A DNA stretch of 64,000 bases from an uncultured Lachnospiraceae bacterium (GTDB lineage: Bacteria; Bacillota; Clostridia; Lachnospirales; Lachnospiraceae): NCBI GenBank assembly GCA_900550235.1, contig URRQ01000002.1:46214-110213 (forward strand), read 5' to 3'. The notes below the pieces were generated by a model. The model had not been told where the DNA came from, made no database searches, and saw nothing but the letters and a program-made list of their open reading frames with translations. Below, piece by piece: positions 16,063 to 24,883 of the stretch. Every line of letters begins with the position of its first letter. Within the stretch, counting starts at the first letter, position 1. The position numbers and the translations under genes were made by a program.

Positions 16063-18675
16063 ATGAGCAAAAAAATTGTTCTGATCGATGGACATAGTAT
16101 TTTAAATAGAGCGTTTTATGGAGTACCTGACTTGACCAATTCAGAAGGCTTGCATACAAATGCGATTTATGGATTTTTAAATATCCTTTTTAAAATTTTA
16201 GAAGAAGAAAAACCGGAGTATTTAACAGTTGCGTTTGATGTACACGCGCCTACTTTTCGTCATGAGATGTATGCGGAATACAAAGGTACAAGAAAGCCGA
16301 TGCTTGAGGAGTTAAGACAGCAAGTACCGGTTATGAAAGACGTTTTGAAATCCATGGGTGTAAAAATCGTGGAGCAGGCCGGTTTAGAGGCAGATGATAT
16401 TATCGGTACAATTTCGTGTCTTTGCGAACAAAAGGGAATGGATGTTTCTGTAATTTCAGGAGATCGAGATCTTTTACAATTGGCGACAGAAAAAGTAAAA
16501 ATCCGTATTCCAAAGACAAAGCAAGGAAAGACAGAGATTGAAGACTATAATGCAATAGACGTAAAAGAAAGATACCAGGTAACCCCGAAAGAATTTATTG
16601 ATCTGAAAGCTCTGATGGGGGATACTTCTGATAATATTCCGGGAGTTCCAAGTATTGGGGAGAAGACTGCAACAAAAATTATTACGGAATTTGGATCGAT
16701 TGAAAATGCATATGCTCACGTAGAGGAAGTAAAACCGCCAAGAGCTTCAAAAGCATTAAAAGAACATTATGACATGGCTCAGATGAGCAAAGAACTGGCA
16801 ACAATCTGTGTTGATGCAGAGTTAAATTATGATGTGACGGAAGCGAAACTTGGTAACCTATATACAGAAGCGGCTTATGAAATGTTTCAAAAGTTACAAT
16901 TCAAAAATCTTTTGAGCAGATTTGAAGTTTCTCCGCTTTCGAATGGAATAGAAGATCAATTTCAAGTTCTCACAAAGAAAAAAGAAGTAGAAGAAGTATT
17001 GGAAGAAGCGAAAAGCGCAGAAGTGGTGGGAATAGTTTTGCAAAAAGATGAGAATGTACTACCACTTTTTGCGGAACAGGCAGAGATTGGAAGTATTGGT
17101 CTGTGTTTTGCGAAGGATCGAATTTATACAATCATACTAAATGATGAACTTACGGTTTCTTATATATTGGAAAAGATGAGGGAATTGACAAATCTAGTTC
17201 CCAAAATTTCTATGTTCCATGTGAAAGAAGCGTTGAAATGGATCGCATTTACAGAAGAATCGGCTGTATTTGATATGATCGTAGCTGCTTATTTATTGAA
17301 TCCGTTGAAAAACGATTACGAATATGATGATATTGCGAGAGAATATCTGAACCTGATGTTAGATGATAAGCTGGAGGGTACAAAAAAAACTTGCTATATG
17401 GCTTATGTTGCATATGCGGGTTGCATGGTATTGGAACAGCAATTACATGAAAAAGAACTGTATGAATTATTTCATGAAATAGAGATGCCACTCGTATTTA
17501 CGCTGTTTGATATGGAACAGGCTGGTGTAAAGGTTGAAGCAGAGTCGCTAAAAGCATATGGAGAGCAGCTTGGTGGAAAAATTGTAGAATTAGAAAAAGA
17601 AATCTATGAAGAAGCCGGAGAAACTTTTAATATCAATTCACCAAAGCAATTGGGAGTTGTGCTGTTTGAACATCTAAATCTTCCGAATGGCAAAAAAACA
17701 AAAACGGGATATTCTACAGCGGCAGACGTATTAGACAAATTGGCGCCGGATTATCCGGTTGTAGCAAAAATCTTAGAATACCGTCAGCTTACAAAGTTAA
17801 AATCTACTTATGCAGATGGTCTTGCGAATTATATAGGAGAAGACGGAAGGATTCATGGCAAATTCAACCAAACGATTACTGCAACGGGGCGAATCAGCAG
17901 TACGGAACCGAATCTTCAAAATATCCCGGTTAGAATGGAATTGGGCAGACTGATTCGCAAAGTATTTATTCCGCAGGAAGGATATACATTCGTCGATGCG
18001 GATTATTCACAGATCGAACTTCGAATTCTTGCGCATTGTTCGGGAGATGAAGCGTTGATCCATGCGTATCGTGAAGCAAGAGATATTCATAGAATGACAG
18101 CATCTCAAGTCTTCCATATTCCGTTCGATGAAGTAACGGAAACGGAAAGAAGAAATGCAAAAGCAGTAAACTTTGGAATTGTGTACGGGATTAGTTCGTT
18201 TGGATTAAGCCAGGACTTAAGTATAACCAAAAAAGAAGCGGCAAAATACATTGATAGTTATTTTGAAACATATCCGGGAATCAAAAGATTTTTGGACGAT
18301 GCTGTTGCACATGCAAAGGAAATGGGATATGTAGTAACGTTATTTGGAAGAAGACGTCCAGTTCCGGAATTGTCATCCAGTAATTTCATGCAACGTTCTT
18401 TTGGAGAACGAGTGGCTATGAATGCTCCAATACAAGGAACTGCAGCCGATATTATGAAGATTGCGATGATTGGTGTGAATCGCGCATTCAAAGAAAATCA
18501 TATGAAATCCCGTGTAGTATTGCAGGTACACGATGAATTGTTGGTGGAGGCGCATAATTCTGAAATAGAACAAGTCCAGAAAATTCTCAAACGGGAAATG
18601 GAAGGTGCCGCATCTTTAAATGTTCCTTTGGAAATAGATATGCATACAGGTTCCACATGGTATGAGGCGAAATAA
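16063..18675 (+). CDS. polA: DNA polymerase I
   Basis: DNA polymerase I (870 aa) removes RNA primers and fills gaps in replication and repair. The N-terminal 5'-3' exonuclease domain (about 1-290) has LIDGHSILNRAFYG, AGLEADDIIGT, SGDRDLLQL and GDTSDNIPGVPSIGEKTA. The middle domain (about 300-470) has the size of the 3'-5' proofreading domain, but the DxE motif is missing, as in other Gram-positive PolA proteins. The polymerase domain carries motif A DADYSQIELRILAH, motif B RRNAKAVNFGIVYG and motif C LQVHDELLVEA. It follows DUF1893 by 13 bases and runs straight into coaE. Confidence 0.97.
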   Translation: MSKKIVLIDGHSILNRAFYGVPDLTNSEGLHTNAIYGFLNILFKILEEEKPEYLTVAFDVHAPTFRHEMYAEYKGTRKPMLEELRQQVPVMKDVLKSMGVKIVEQAGLEADDIIGTISCLCEQKGMDVSVISGDRDLLQLATEKVKIRIPKTKQGKTEIEDYNAIDVKERYQVTPKEFIDLKALMGDTSDNIPGVPSIGEKTATKIITEFGSIENAYAHVEEVKPPRASKALKEHYDMAQMSKELATICVDAELNYDVTEAKLGNLYTEAAYEMFQKLQFKNLLSRFEVSPLSNGIEDQFQVLTKKKEVEEVLEEAKSAEVVGIVLQKDENVLPLFAEQAEIGSIGLCFAKDRIYTIILNDELTVSYILEKMRELTNLVPKISMFHVKEALKWIAFTEESAVFDMIVAAYLLNPLKNDYEYDDIAREYLNLMLDDKLEGTKKTCYMAYVAYAGCMVLEQQLHEKELYELFHEIEMPLVFTLFDMEQAGVKVEAESLKAYGEQLGGKIVELEKEIYEEAGETFNINSPKQLGVVLFEHLNLPNGKKTKTGYSTAADVLDKLAPDYPVVAKILEYRQLTKLKSTYADGLANYIGEDGRIHGKFNQTITATGRISSTEPNLQNIPVRMELGRLIRKVFIPQEGYTFVDADYSQIELRILAHCSGDEALIHAYREARDIHRMTASQVFHIPFDEVTETERRNAKAVNFGIVYGISSFGLSQDLSITKKEAAKYIDSYFETYPGIKRFLDDAVAHAKEMGYVVTLFGRRRPVPELSSSNFMQRSFGERVAMNAPIQGTAADIMKIAMIGVNRAFKENHMKSRVVLQVHDELLVEAHNSEIEQVQKILKREMEGAASLNVPLEIDMHTGSTWYEAK

Positions 18676-19275
18676 ATGAAAATAATAGGAATTACCGGAG
18701 GGATTGGTTCCGGAAAAAGTACAGTTCTTGCATATATGGAAGAAACTTATCATGCGTATATTTTACAGACGGATCAGATTGCCCGTAAATTGCAAGAACC
18801 AGATCAAAATTGTTACAAGGAAATAACACGTTTGTTTGGCAAAGAAATTTTGCGGGAAGATGGCTGGATCGATCGCAATAAGCTTGGCAATCTGGTGTTT
18901 GCGGATCATGAAAAGTTAAATCTCTTGAACAAGATCGTACATCCGGCAGTAAAAGCCTGTGTGAAAAGAGAAATTCAATATGCCCAAAAAGAAGGGGTAG
19001 AGCTCGTTTTGATCGAATCTGCACTTTTGCTGGAAGATCATTACGAAGAATTATGTGATGAACTATGGTATATTTATGCGAGAAAAGAAGTTCGTACGAA
19101 ACGCCTCAAAGAATCCAGAAATTTAAAAGATGAAAAGATAAGAAAGATTATGGATTCCCAGGCGGAAGAGAAGGTGTTTCGGACATCTTGTGATGTGACG
19201 ATTGATAATAGTGATTTGTTTTGTAAAACAAAAGAACAGATTATGAAAGCAATGAAAGAAATAGACAGGAGATAA
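18676..19275 (+). CDS. coaE: Dephospho-CoA kinase
   Basis: A 199-aa P-loop kinase that phosphorylates the ribose 3'-OH of dephospho-CoA, the last step of CoA synthesis. The P-loop GITGGIGSGKST is at residues 5-16. DQIARKL and HPAVKA are the CoA-binding and dimer regions, and LVLIESALLLE is the Walker-B-like strand. The ATG directly follows the polA stop codon with no gap. The polA-coaE order is widely conserved in Firmicutes. Confidence 0.95.
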   Translation: MKIIGITGGIGSGKSTVLAYMEETYHAYILQTDQIARKLQEPDQNCYKEITRLFGKEILREDGWIDRNKLGNLVFADHEKLNLLNKIVHPAVKACVKREIQYAQKEGVELVLIESALLLEDHYEELCDELWYIYARKEVRTKRLKESRNLKDEKIRKIMDSQAEEKVFRTSCDVTIDNSDLFCKTKEQIMKAMKEIDRR

Positions 19276-19279
19276 CAAT

Positions 19280-20077
19280 ATGAAACTTTGCAGTATTGCC
19301 AGTGGGAGCAGTGGAAACTGTATTTATGTTGGAAGCGATGATACCAATATTCTGATTGATGTGGGAATCAGCAAGAAGAGAATTGAAGAAGGACTGAGTG
19401 AAATTGGTATCTCATGCGAGTCATTGGATGCAATTTTGATTACCCATGAGCATTCTGATCATATTCAAGGACTGGGAGTGTTTAGCAGAAAATATAAAGT
19501 GCCGGTCTATGCGACTGCAGGAACGATTCGTGGAATCGAAAATTATAAAAATCTTGGGAAAATGCCGGAAGGGTTACTTCATGTAATCAAAGTAGATGAA
19601 ACGTTTTTCATCGGCAATTTAGAAGTACATCCATTTTCCATTTCTCATGATGCATTAGAACCGTCCGGATTTCGAGTGGAGCAGGACGGTAAAACGATTG
19701 CGGTTGCCACGGATTTGGGAATTTACAATGAATATACAGTAGAAAATCTAAAAGATGTAAATGCTCTTGTGTTGGAAGCAAACCACGATATACATATGTT
19801 GGAGGTTGGTCCTTATCCATATCCACTCAAACGCAGGGTGATGGGAGATCAGGGACATTTATCAAATGAATTGTCAGGAAGACTTTTGTGTGATATACTT
19901 CATGACAAATTACAATGTGTAATGTTAGGACATTTGAGCAAGGATAACAATTATGAGAATCTTGCGTATGAAACAGTGAAACTGGAAGTGACACTTGGAG
20001 ATAATCCGTATCAAGGTGAGGATATCCATATTATCGTTGCGAAGCGAGATGAAGTGTCAGAAATGATCACGGTATAA
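19280..20077 (+). CDS. walJ: WalJ/YycJ-type metallo-beta-lactamase-fold hydrolase
   Basis: A 265-aa metallo-beta-lactamase-fold protein. The metal-binding HxHxDH motif is ITHEHSDHIQGL, and further ligands are in ISHDA, ATDLG and LGHLSKDNN. The N-terminal SIASGSSGNCIYVGSDDTNI is typical of the WalJ/YycJ group, thought to act as an exonuclease-like DNA repair or replication factor. In bacilli walJ sits in the walRK operon, but here it is in the polA-coaE cluster, which is common in Clostridia. The start is 4 bases after coaE, with AGGAG upstream. Confidence 0.88.
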   Translation: MKLCSIASGSSGNCIYVGSDDTNILIDVGISKKRIEEGLSEIGISCESLDAILITHEHSDHIQGLGVFSRKYKVPVYATAGTIRGIENYKNLGKMPEGLLHVIKVDETFFIGNLEVHPFSISHDALEPSGFRVEQDGKTIAVATDLGIYNEYTVENLKDVNALVLEANHDIHMLEVGPYPYPLKRRVMGDQGHLSNELSGRLLCDILHDKLQCVMLGHLSKDNNYENLAYETVKLEVTLGDNPYQGEDIHIIVAKRDEVSEMITV

Positions 20078-20099
20078 AGGATATTTGGAGGAGGTAACA

Positions 20100-20954
20100 A
20101 TGGGAAAGGTAGCAGTTGTAACAGATAGTAACAGTGGTATAACACAAGGGAAAGGAAAAGAATTGGAAATTCGAGTATTTCCGATGCCGTTTTTCATCAA
20201 TGGAGAATTATTTTTAGAGGATCTTACGATTACACAGGAAGAATTTTACGAGAAACTTACCAATGATGCAGACATTTCCACATCACAGCCGGCACCGGGA
20301 GATTTGATGGATATGTGGGAAGACATATTAAAAGAATACGATGAACTCGTGTATATTCCAATGTCAAGCGGATTGAGCGCAGCCTGTGAGAATGCGATCA
20401 TGTTATCCGGGGAGTATCATGGGAAAGTTCAAGTGGTAGATAATCAACGAGTATCTGTTACGTTGAAGCAGTCCGTATTAGAAGCGTTGGAGCTTGTCAA
20501 AGAAGGAAAAAGCGCTGCTGAAATCAAAGAAATTCTGGAAGAAGAAGGAAAAGAATCCAGTATCTATATTACAGTCGATACATTGAAATATTTGAAAAAA
20601 GGCGGAAGAATCACACCGGCAGCAGCTGCTATTGGAACGGTTTTAAATATCAAACCAGTCTTACAGATCCAAGGCGGAAGACTTGACGCCTTTGCGAAAG
20701 CGCGTGGTTGGAAACAGGCGAAAAAGACAATGTTGGATGCGATTGAAAAAGACAGACAAGAGCGTTTTGCTGGAGAACCTGTTTTGATTCAGGCGGCGTA
20801 TACCTGTTCAAAAGAAGAGGCGGAAGCTTGGAAAGAAGAAATCATGGCAAGAATTCCAGACGCAGAAGTTGATATGGATCCATTGTCATTAAGCGTAGCG
20901 TGTCACATTGGCCCAGGAGCTTTGGCAGTTACTTGTACAAAGATTAGAAAATAA
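20100..20954 (+). CDS. DegV family fatty-acid-binding protein
   Basis: A 284-aa DegV/FakB-like protein. AVVTDSNSGI is the N-terminal DSxxxI motif, DISTSQPAPGDLMDMWE contains the conserved STSQPS-like loop that contacts the fatty acid, and VDTLKYLKKGGRI is the second signature. FakB proteins present fatty acids to the FakA kinase for acyl phosphate formation; no FakA is nearby. I chose the ATG at 20100 because GGAGGAGG (20087-20094) lies 5 bases upstream; the longer frame starts with a TTG inside that site. It ends just before a terminator shared with the convergent tmcAL. Confidence 0.9.
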   Translation: MGKVAVVTDSNSGITQGKGKELEIRVFPMPFFINGELFLEDLTITQEEFYEKLTNDADISTSQPAPGDLMDMWEDILKEYDELVYIPMSSGLSAACENAIMLSGEYHGKVQVVDNQRVSVTLKQSVLEALELVKEGKSAAEIKEILEEEGKESSIYITVDTLKYLKKGGRITPAAAAIGTVLNIKPVLQIQGGRLDAFAKARGWKQAKKTMLDAIEKDRQERFAGEPVLIQAAYTCSKEEAEAWKEEIMARIPDAEVDMDPLSLSVACHIGPGALAVTCTKIRK

Positions 20955-20967
20955 ATATGTTTTGAAG

Positions 20968-21004
20968 AACAGCCTGTTGTCCTAGATACGGACAACAGGC
21001 TGTT
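20968..21004. terminator. Shared terminator, overlapping the tmcAL stop codon
   Basis: A perfect 15-bp stem (AACAGCCTGTTGTCC at 20968-20982) with a 7-base loop. On the minus strand it contains the last codons (EYQQPVVR region) and the stop of tmcAL, while it terminates degV on the plus strand. Confidence 0.85.
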
Positions 21005-22214
21005 GGTATTCATTGATAAATGTGGAATGAAATTTATCTGTAACAACAGATTCATATAGATCTGAGGCAAAAATATCTTGTTCCAGCATTGTGGAAAATG
21101 GGGCTTCCAGGGAATCCTTTGCAGAAAGTTTGGAAAGGATCGGAAGACGGCTTTTTTCTTTGAGTAAAGTCAATAGATTTTTCTGGTCAAGTCGGAAACC
21201 GAGAAGTCTGGCATATCCATGATAATGATGAATCGCATATTGTTCCAATTCTGTTTTGCGAATCCCCAGTACTATATGAAGGAGAGCGCGACTGATTCGT
21301 GTATAAGTCAGTTGTTTGGTTTTTAGAAGATTGCAAAATTGCTCAAAGGAAAGCAGTTGATTCCGATGTCGGATGATTCGATTTGCAAGATCTTCGGTAA
21401 TATCCATATACTCGTTTAATGATTCCGTTGTCTCAGATAACAGTTTGTATTTAAGAAGCAAGGAATAATCGTCTGTGCAGACGGGATAGCGTTTGTTCCA
21501 ATTTTGTGAAAGGATAGATACTGTTCTCTGTGGAAGTAACTTGAATAAAGAGCTGTCTGGTTCTTCTGTTTGTAATAATAAGTTGCGGATTGCCGATGCA
21601 GAAGAAAACTCAGAGTCTGTACTCAGGTCATGGTATCCGGAACCGCTCCGTTTTAGCGCATATGGAGTAATAGAGCTTTTCAAGCGCAACAATGCTTTTA
21701 AATACTCGATACCCAGAATATTATTTGGCTGTCCAAGGTGAAAAGTAAGATCGGATTTTCCGGTACAGTTAGCGAGAGCATGTTGTCTGGCGGTAGGAAA
21801 AGTAAGTCCGGATTTGAGACCTTCTTGAAGGAACTTACGATATTCGGCAGGTTCTTCTACAAGAATTTCAGCAATTTCCTGTAAGGTTCGGATATCATCT
21901 GTTTCAGCTCCAAAACAAATAGAATCTACGCATCCTAAGAGCTCTAAAAAAGAAACAGCCCCAAGAGCAAAATATTCAGCGCTTCCTGTAGAATAACAAA
22001 CGGGAAGCTCAAAAACAGCAGCTGCACCACATTGTAATGCAGCTTCTGCACGAAGATACTTGGGAAGAAATGCAGGTGCACCTCTTTGTACATGGTTTCC
22101 GCTCATGATAATGAGGGCGGCGTCTGCTCCTGTCAATTTTAATGCCTGTTCGATATGATATTGATGTCCGTTGTGAAAGGGATTGTATTCTGCAATTAAG
22201 CCAACGACTTTCAT
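20982..22214 (-). CDS. tmcAL: tRNA(Met) cytidine acetate ligase
   Basis: A 410-aa protein of the TmcAL/YlbM family, which uses ATP and acetate to acetylate the wobble cytidine (ac4C34) of elongator tRNA-Met. The N-terminal nucleotidyltransferase motif is VGLIAEYNPFHNGHQYHI, followed by IMSGNHVQRGAPAFLPKY and FELPVCYSTGSAEYFALGAV, all characteristic. AGGAGGA lies just upstream of the ATG. The 3' end is inside a terminator hairpin shared with the convergent degV gene. It is monocistronic, facing away from mgtE. Confidence 0.95.
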   Translation of the reverse strand: MKVVGLIAEYNPFHNGHQYHIEQALKLTGADAALIIMSGNHVQRGAPAFLPKYLRAEAALQCGAAAVFELPVCYSTGSAEYFALGAVSFLELLGCVDSICFGAETDDIRTLQEIAEILVEEPAEYRKFLQEGLKSGLTFPTARQHALANCTGKSDLTFHLGQPNNILGIEYLKALLRLKSSITPYALKRSGSGYHDLSTDSEFSSASAIRNLLLQTEEPDSSLFKLLPQRTVSILSQNWNKRYPVCTDDYSLLLKYKLLSETTESLNEYMDITEDLANRIIRHRNQLLSFEQFCNLLKTKQLTYTRISRALLHIVLGIRKTELEQYAIHHYHGYARLLGFRLDQKNLLTLLKEKSRLPILSKLSAKDSLEAPFSTMLEQDIFASDLYESVVTDKFHSTFINEYQQPVVRI

Positions 22215-22288
22215 AACTGTCCTCCTAATTAATTTTAACAGATTATGGACATTATACTATAAAGAACGAGGATACGCAAAACGAATTA

Positions 22289-22318
22289 TTGACAAAGATT
22301 ATAACTGGGGTTTAGAAT
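22289..22318 (+). promoter_or_regulatory. Promoter of mgtE
   Basis: TTGACA (22289-22294) and TAGAAT (22313-22318) with an 18-base spacer, about 30 bases before the GTG start. The leader is too short for an M-box riboswitch. Confidence 0.6.
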
Positions 22319-22349
22319 AAACATAGTATGGTATGAGGGAGGGAATGTA

Positions 22350-23684
22350 GTGACAGAAGAAGAAAAGATTTTGCAAATGCTTGAAAACCGAGAATATAAA
22401 GAGCTGAAAGATGAGCTTGAAAACTGGCATCCTGTCGATATTGCAAACCTTCTGGAAGAATTTAATGAACGACAGCGGATATTGATATTCCGACTTCTCG
22501 CAAAAGAAGAAGCAGCAGAGACGTTTACTTACATGAGTAGCGAAATGCAGGAAGATCTTGTTACGCAGCTTACCGATGCCGAGATCGAGGAAGTCATGGA
22601 AGAGATGTATCTGGATGATATTGCAGACGTATTAGAAGAAATGCCAGCAAATCTTGTAGATAAACTCTTACAGTCCACCGATGAAGAGACGCGTTTGCAG
22701 ATTAATACATTGCTTCAATATCCGGAAGACAGCGCCGGAAGTATCATGAACGTAGAGTATATTGCTCTGCGTAAAGAAATGACGGTCGCAGATGCGATTT
22801 TAAAAATACGACAAGTAGGTATCAATCGAGAAACAATTTATACTTGTTATGTTACAGAAAAAAGAAAGCTTATCGGAGTCGTCGATGTAAAAGATCTCTT
22901 GACGACAGGTGAAAACAGATTGATTGAAGAAATAATGGAAACGAATATGGTCTATGTGCATACTCATGATGATCAAGAAGATGTTGTTTCTACAATCAAT
23001 AAATATAATTTGATTGCAATTCCGGTTGTAGATTATGAGATGTGCATGGTTGGAATCGTAACGGTTGATGACGCGATGTCAGTATTGCAGGAAGAGACAA
23101 CAGAAGATATCGCAATGATGGCAGGTATCTCGCCAAGTGAGGACTCTTATTTTGAAACGTCCGTATGGCAACATGCAAAAAGTCGTTTCCCTTGGTTGCT
23201 TTTTTTGATGCTTTCCGCAACAATCACAGGATTATTACTGGGACATTATGAGGGCGCATTGGCGGCAATGCCGCTGCTAAATACATTCGTTCCGATGCTG
23301 ACAGGAACGGGAGGTAACTGTGGTTCTCAAAGTTCAACGTTGATCATTCGTGGATTGGCCGTAGATGAGATTGAGTTCAATGATATTTTTAAAGCAGTAT
23401 TTAAAGAGATTCGAGTTGCACTTGTAGTAGGATTTATGCTAGCGGTCGTGAACGGAATTCGTGTAATTATCATGTATCATGATCCGCTCTTGGCATTTGC
23501 GTTAGGGCTTACGTTAATGTGTACGGTCATGCTTGCTAAAACAATCGGCTGTGTTCTTCCGCTTGTGGCGAAAAAGTGCGGATTAGATCCGGCAATCATG
23601 GCAGCTCCGCTTATCACAACCCTGGTTGATACAGGAACGATTTTTGTGTATTTTGCGATTGTGACAAAAATATTTGGTATTTAA
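22350..23684 (+). CDS. mgtE: Magnesium transporter MgtE
   Basis: A 444-aa MgtE-type magnesium channel. The N-terminal helical domain (about 1-130) has HPVDIANLLEEF repeats; two CBS domains (about 135-255) follow; then come five transmembrane helices with the pore signature LTGTGGNCGSQSSTLIIRGLA. The N and CBS domains bind magnesium and close the pore when the cell is replete. The start is GTG at 22350, placed by GAGGGAGGG immediately upstream. It stands alone between its own promoter and a terminator. Confidence 0.95.
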   Translation: MTEEEKILQMLENREYKELKDELENWHPVDIANLLEEFNERQRILIFRLLAKEEAAETFTYMSSEMQEDLVTQLTDAEIEEVMEEMYLDDIADVLEEMPANLVDKLLQSTDEETRLQINTLLQYPEDSAGSIMNVEYIALRKEMTVADAILKIRQVGINRETIYTCYVTEKRKLIGVVDVKDLLTTGENRLIEEIMETNMVYVHTHDDQEDVVSTINKYNLIAIPVVDYEMCMVGIVTVDDAMSVLQEETTEDIAMMAGISPSEDSYFETSVWQHAKSRFPWLLFLMLSATITGLLLGHYEGALAAMPLLNTFVPMLTGTGGNCGSQSSTLIIRGLAVDEIEFNDIFKAVFKEIRVALVVGFMLAVVNGIRVIIMYHDPLLAFALGLTLMCTVMLAKTIGCVLPLVAKKCGLDPAIMAAPLITTLVDTGTIFVYFAIVTKIFGI

Positions 23685-23702
23685 TCAAACATTTGCAAAA
23701 TG

Positions 23703-23733
23703 AAAAAGGTTACGCTTTGGCGTAATCTTTTTG
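23703..23733 (+). terminator. Terminator after mgtE
   Basis: AAAAAGGTTACGC (23703-23715) pairs with GCGTAATCTTTTT (23720-23732) around a 4-base loop. Confidence 0.8.
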
Positions 23734-23758
23734 TATAAAAAAATAGACATAAAATTCC

Positions 23759-23787
23759 TTGTATACAAAAGACCTTTGCGTTATAAT
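23759..23787 (+). promoter_or_regulatory. Promoter of pta-ackA
   Basis: TTGTAT (23759-23764) and TATAAT (23782-23787), spacer 17. AAAGGGG follows as ribosome binding site. Confidence 0.65.
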
Positions 23788-23824
23788 AAAACTATATGAG
23801 AACAAATGAAAGGGGTCTTAAATC

Positions 23825-24820
23825 ATGGGATTTATTGACGTAATCAAAGCGAAAGCAAAAGCTGACAAGAAGACGATCGTTCTTCCAGAGACAGAAGATA
23901 TCAGAACATATGAAGCAGCAGAAGCTGTATTAAGAGAAGGAACAGCGAATTTGATCTTAGTTGGAAGCAAAGAAGAAATCGAGAAGAACAAAGCAGGATT
24001 TGATATCAGCGGAGCAACAATTGTTGATCCAGCTACAGATGAAAGAACACCTGCATATATTGCAAAGCTTGTAGAATTAAGACAGAAAAAAGGAATGACA
24101 GAAGAGCAGGCAAGAGAACTTCTTCTCAACAACTATTTATATTATGGTGTTATGATGGTAAAAATGGGTGATGCAGACGGTATGGTATCCGGAGCGTGCC
24201 ATTCTACAGCAGACACATTAAGACCATGCCTTCAGATCCTGAAGACAAAACCAGGTACAAAGTTAGTATCTGCATTTTTCGTAATCGTAGTTCCAAATTG
24301 TGATATGGGTGCAAACGGAACATTCATCTTTGGAGATTCCGGATTGGAGCAGAATCCAGATCCTGAGAAACTTGCAGCAATTGCAGTATCATCTGCGGAA
24401 TCTTTCAAACTCTTAGTTGGAGAGGAACCAAAGGTTGCAATGCTTTCTCATTCTACAAAAGGAAGTGCAAAACATCCGGATGTAGATAAAGTTGTAGAGG
24501 CAACAAGAATTGCAAAAGAAACACACCCTGAGATTTTATTAGATGGTGAATTACAGTTAGATGCAGCGATCGTTCCGGAAATCGGCGCTTCAAAAGCACC
24601 GGGAAGCAACGTTGCCGGACAGGCTAACGTACTCATTTTCCCTGACTTGGATGCAGGTAATATCGGATACAAACTTGCACAAAGACTTGCAAAAGCAGAA
24701 GCATACGGTCCACTTACACAGGGAATTGCAAAACCGGTAAATGATTTATCACGTGGATGTAGTGCAGCAGACATCGAAGGTGTTGTTGCAATTACAGCAG
24801 TACAGGCACAAGCCGAATAA
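23825..24820 (+). CDS. pta: Phosphate acetyltransferase
   Basis: A 331-aa phosphotransacetylase that interconverts acetyl-CoA and acetyl phosphate. MGFIDVIKAKAKADKKTIVLPE is the usual short-form N-terminus. DADGMVSGACHSTADTLRP and GDSGLEQNPDPEKLA and the late AMLSHSTKGSA surround the CoA and phosphate site. With the adjacent acetate kinase it makes acetate and one ATP, the main substrate-level ATP route of anaerobic fermenters. It has its own promoter. Confidence 0.97.
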   Translation: MGFIDVIKAKAKADKKTIVLPETEDIRTYEAAEAVLREGTANLILVGSKEEIEKNKAGFDISGATIVDPATDERTPAYIAKLVELRQKKGMTEEQARELLLNNYLYYGVMMVKMGDADGMVSGACHSTADTLRPCLQILKTKPGTKLVSAFFVIVVPNCDMGANGTFIFGDSGLEQNPDPEKLAAIAVSSAESFKLLVGEEPKVAMLSHSTKGSAKHPDVDKVVEATRIAKETHPEILLDGELQLDAAIVPEIGASKAPGSNVAGQANVLIFPDLDAGNIGYKLAQRLAKAEAYGPLTQGIAKPVNDLSRGCSAADIEGVVAITAVQAQAE

Positions 24821-24825
24821 TGGAA

Positions 24826-24847
24826 ATAATCATCGGAGAATGATTAT
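24826..24847 (+). other. Hairpin between pta and ackA
   Basis: ATAATCAT (24826-24833) and its complement (24840-24847) make an 8-bp stem with a 6-base loop. There is no T-run, so it is more likely an RNA processing or stability element than a terminator. Confidence 0.45.
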
Positions 24848-24883
24848 AGTATAAACGAACACATGATTATGGAGGAGAAAAAA

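Noticed and set aside
22215..22349. M-box magnesium riboswitch before mgtE
   Set aside because: The promoter leaves only about 30 bases of leader, and no M-box-like helices are seen.
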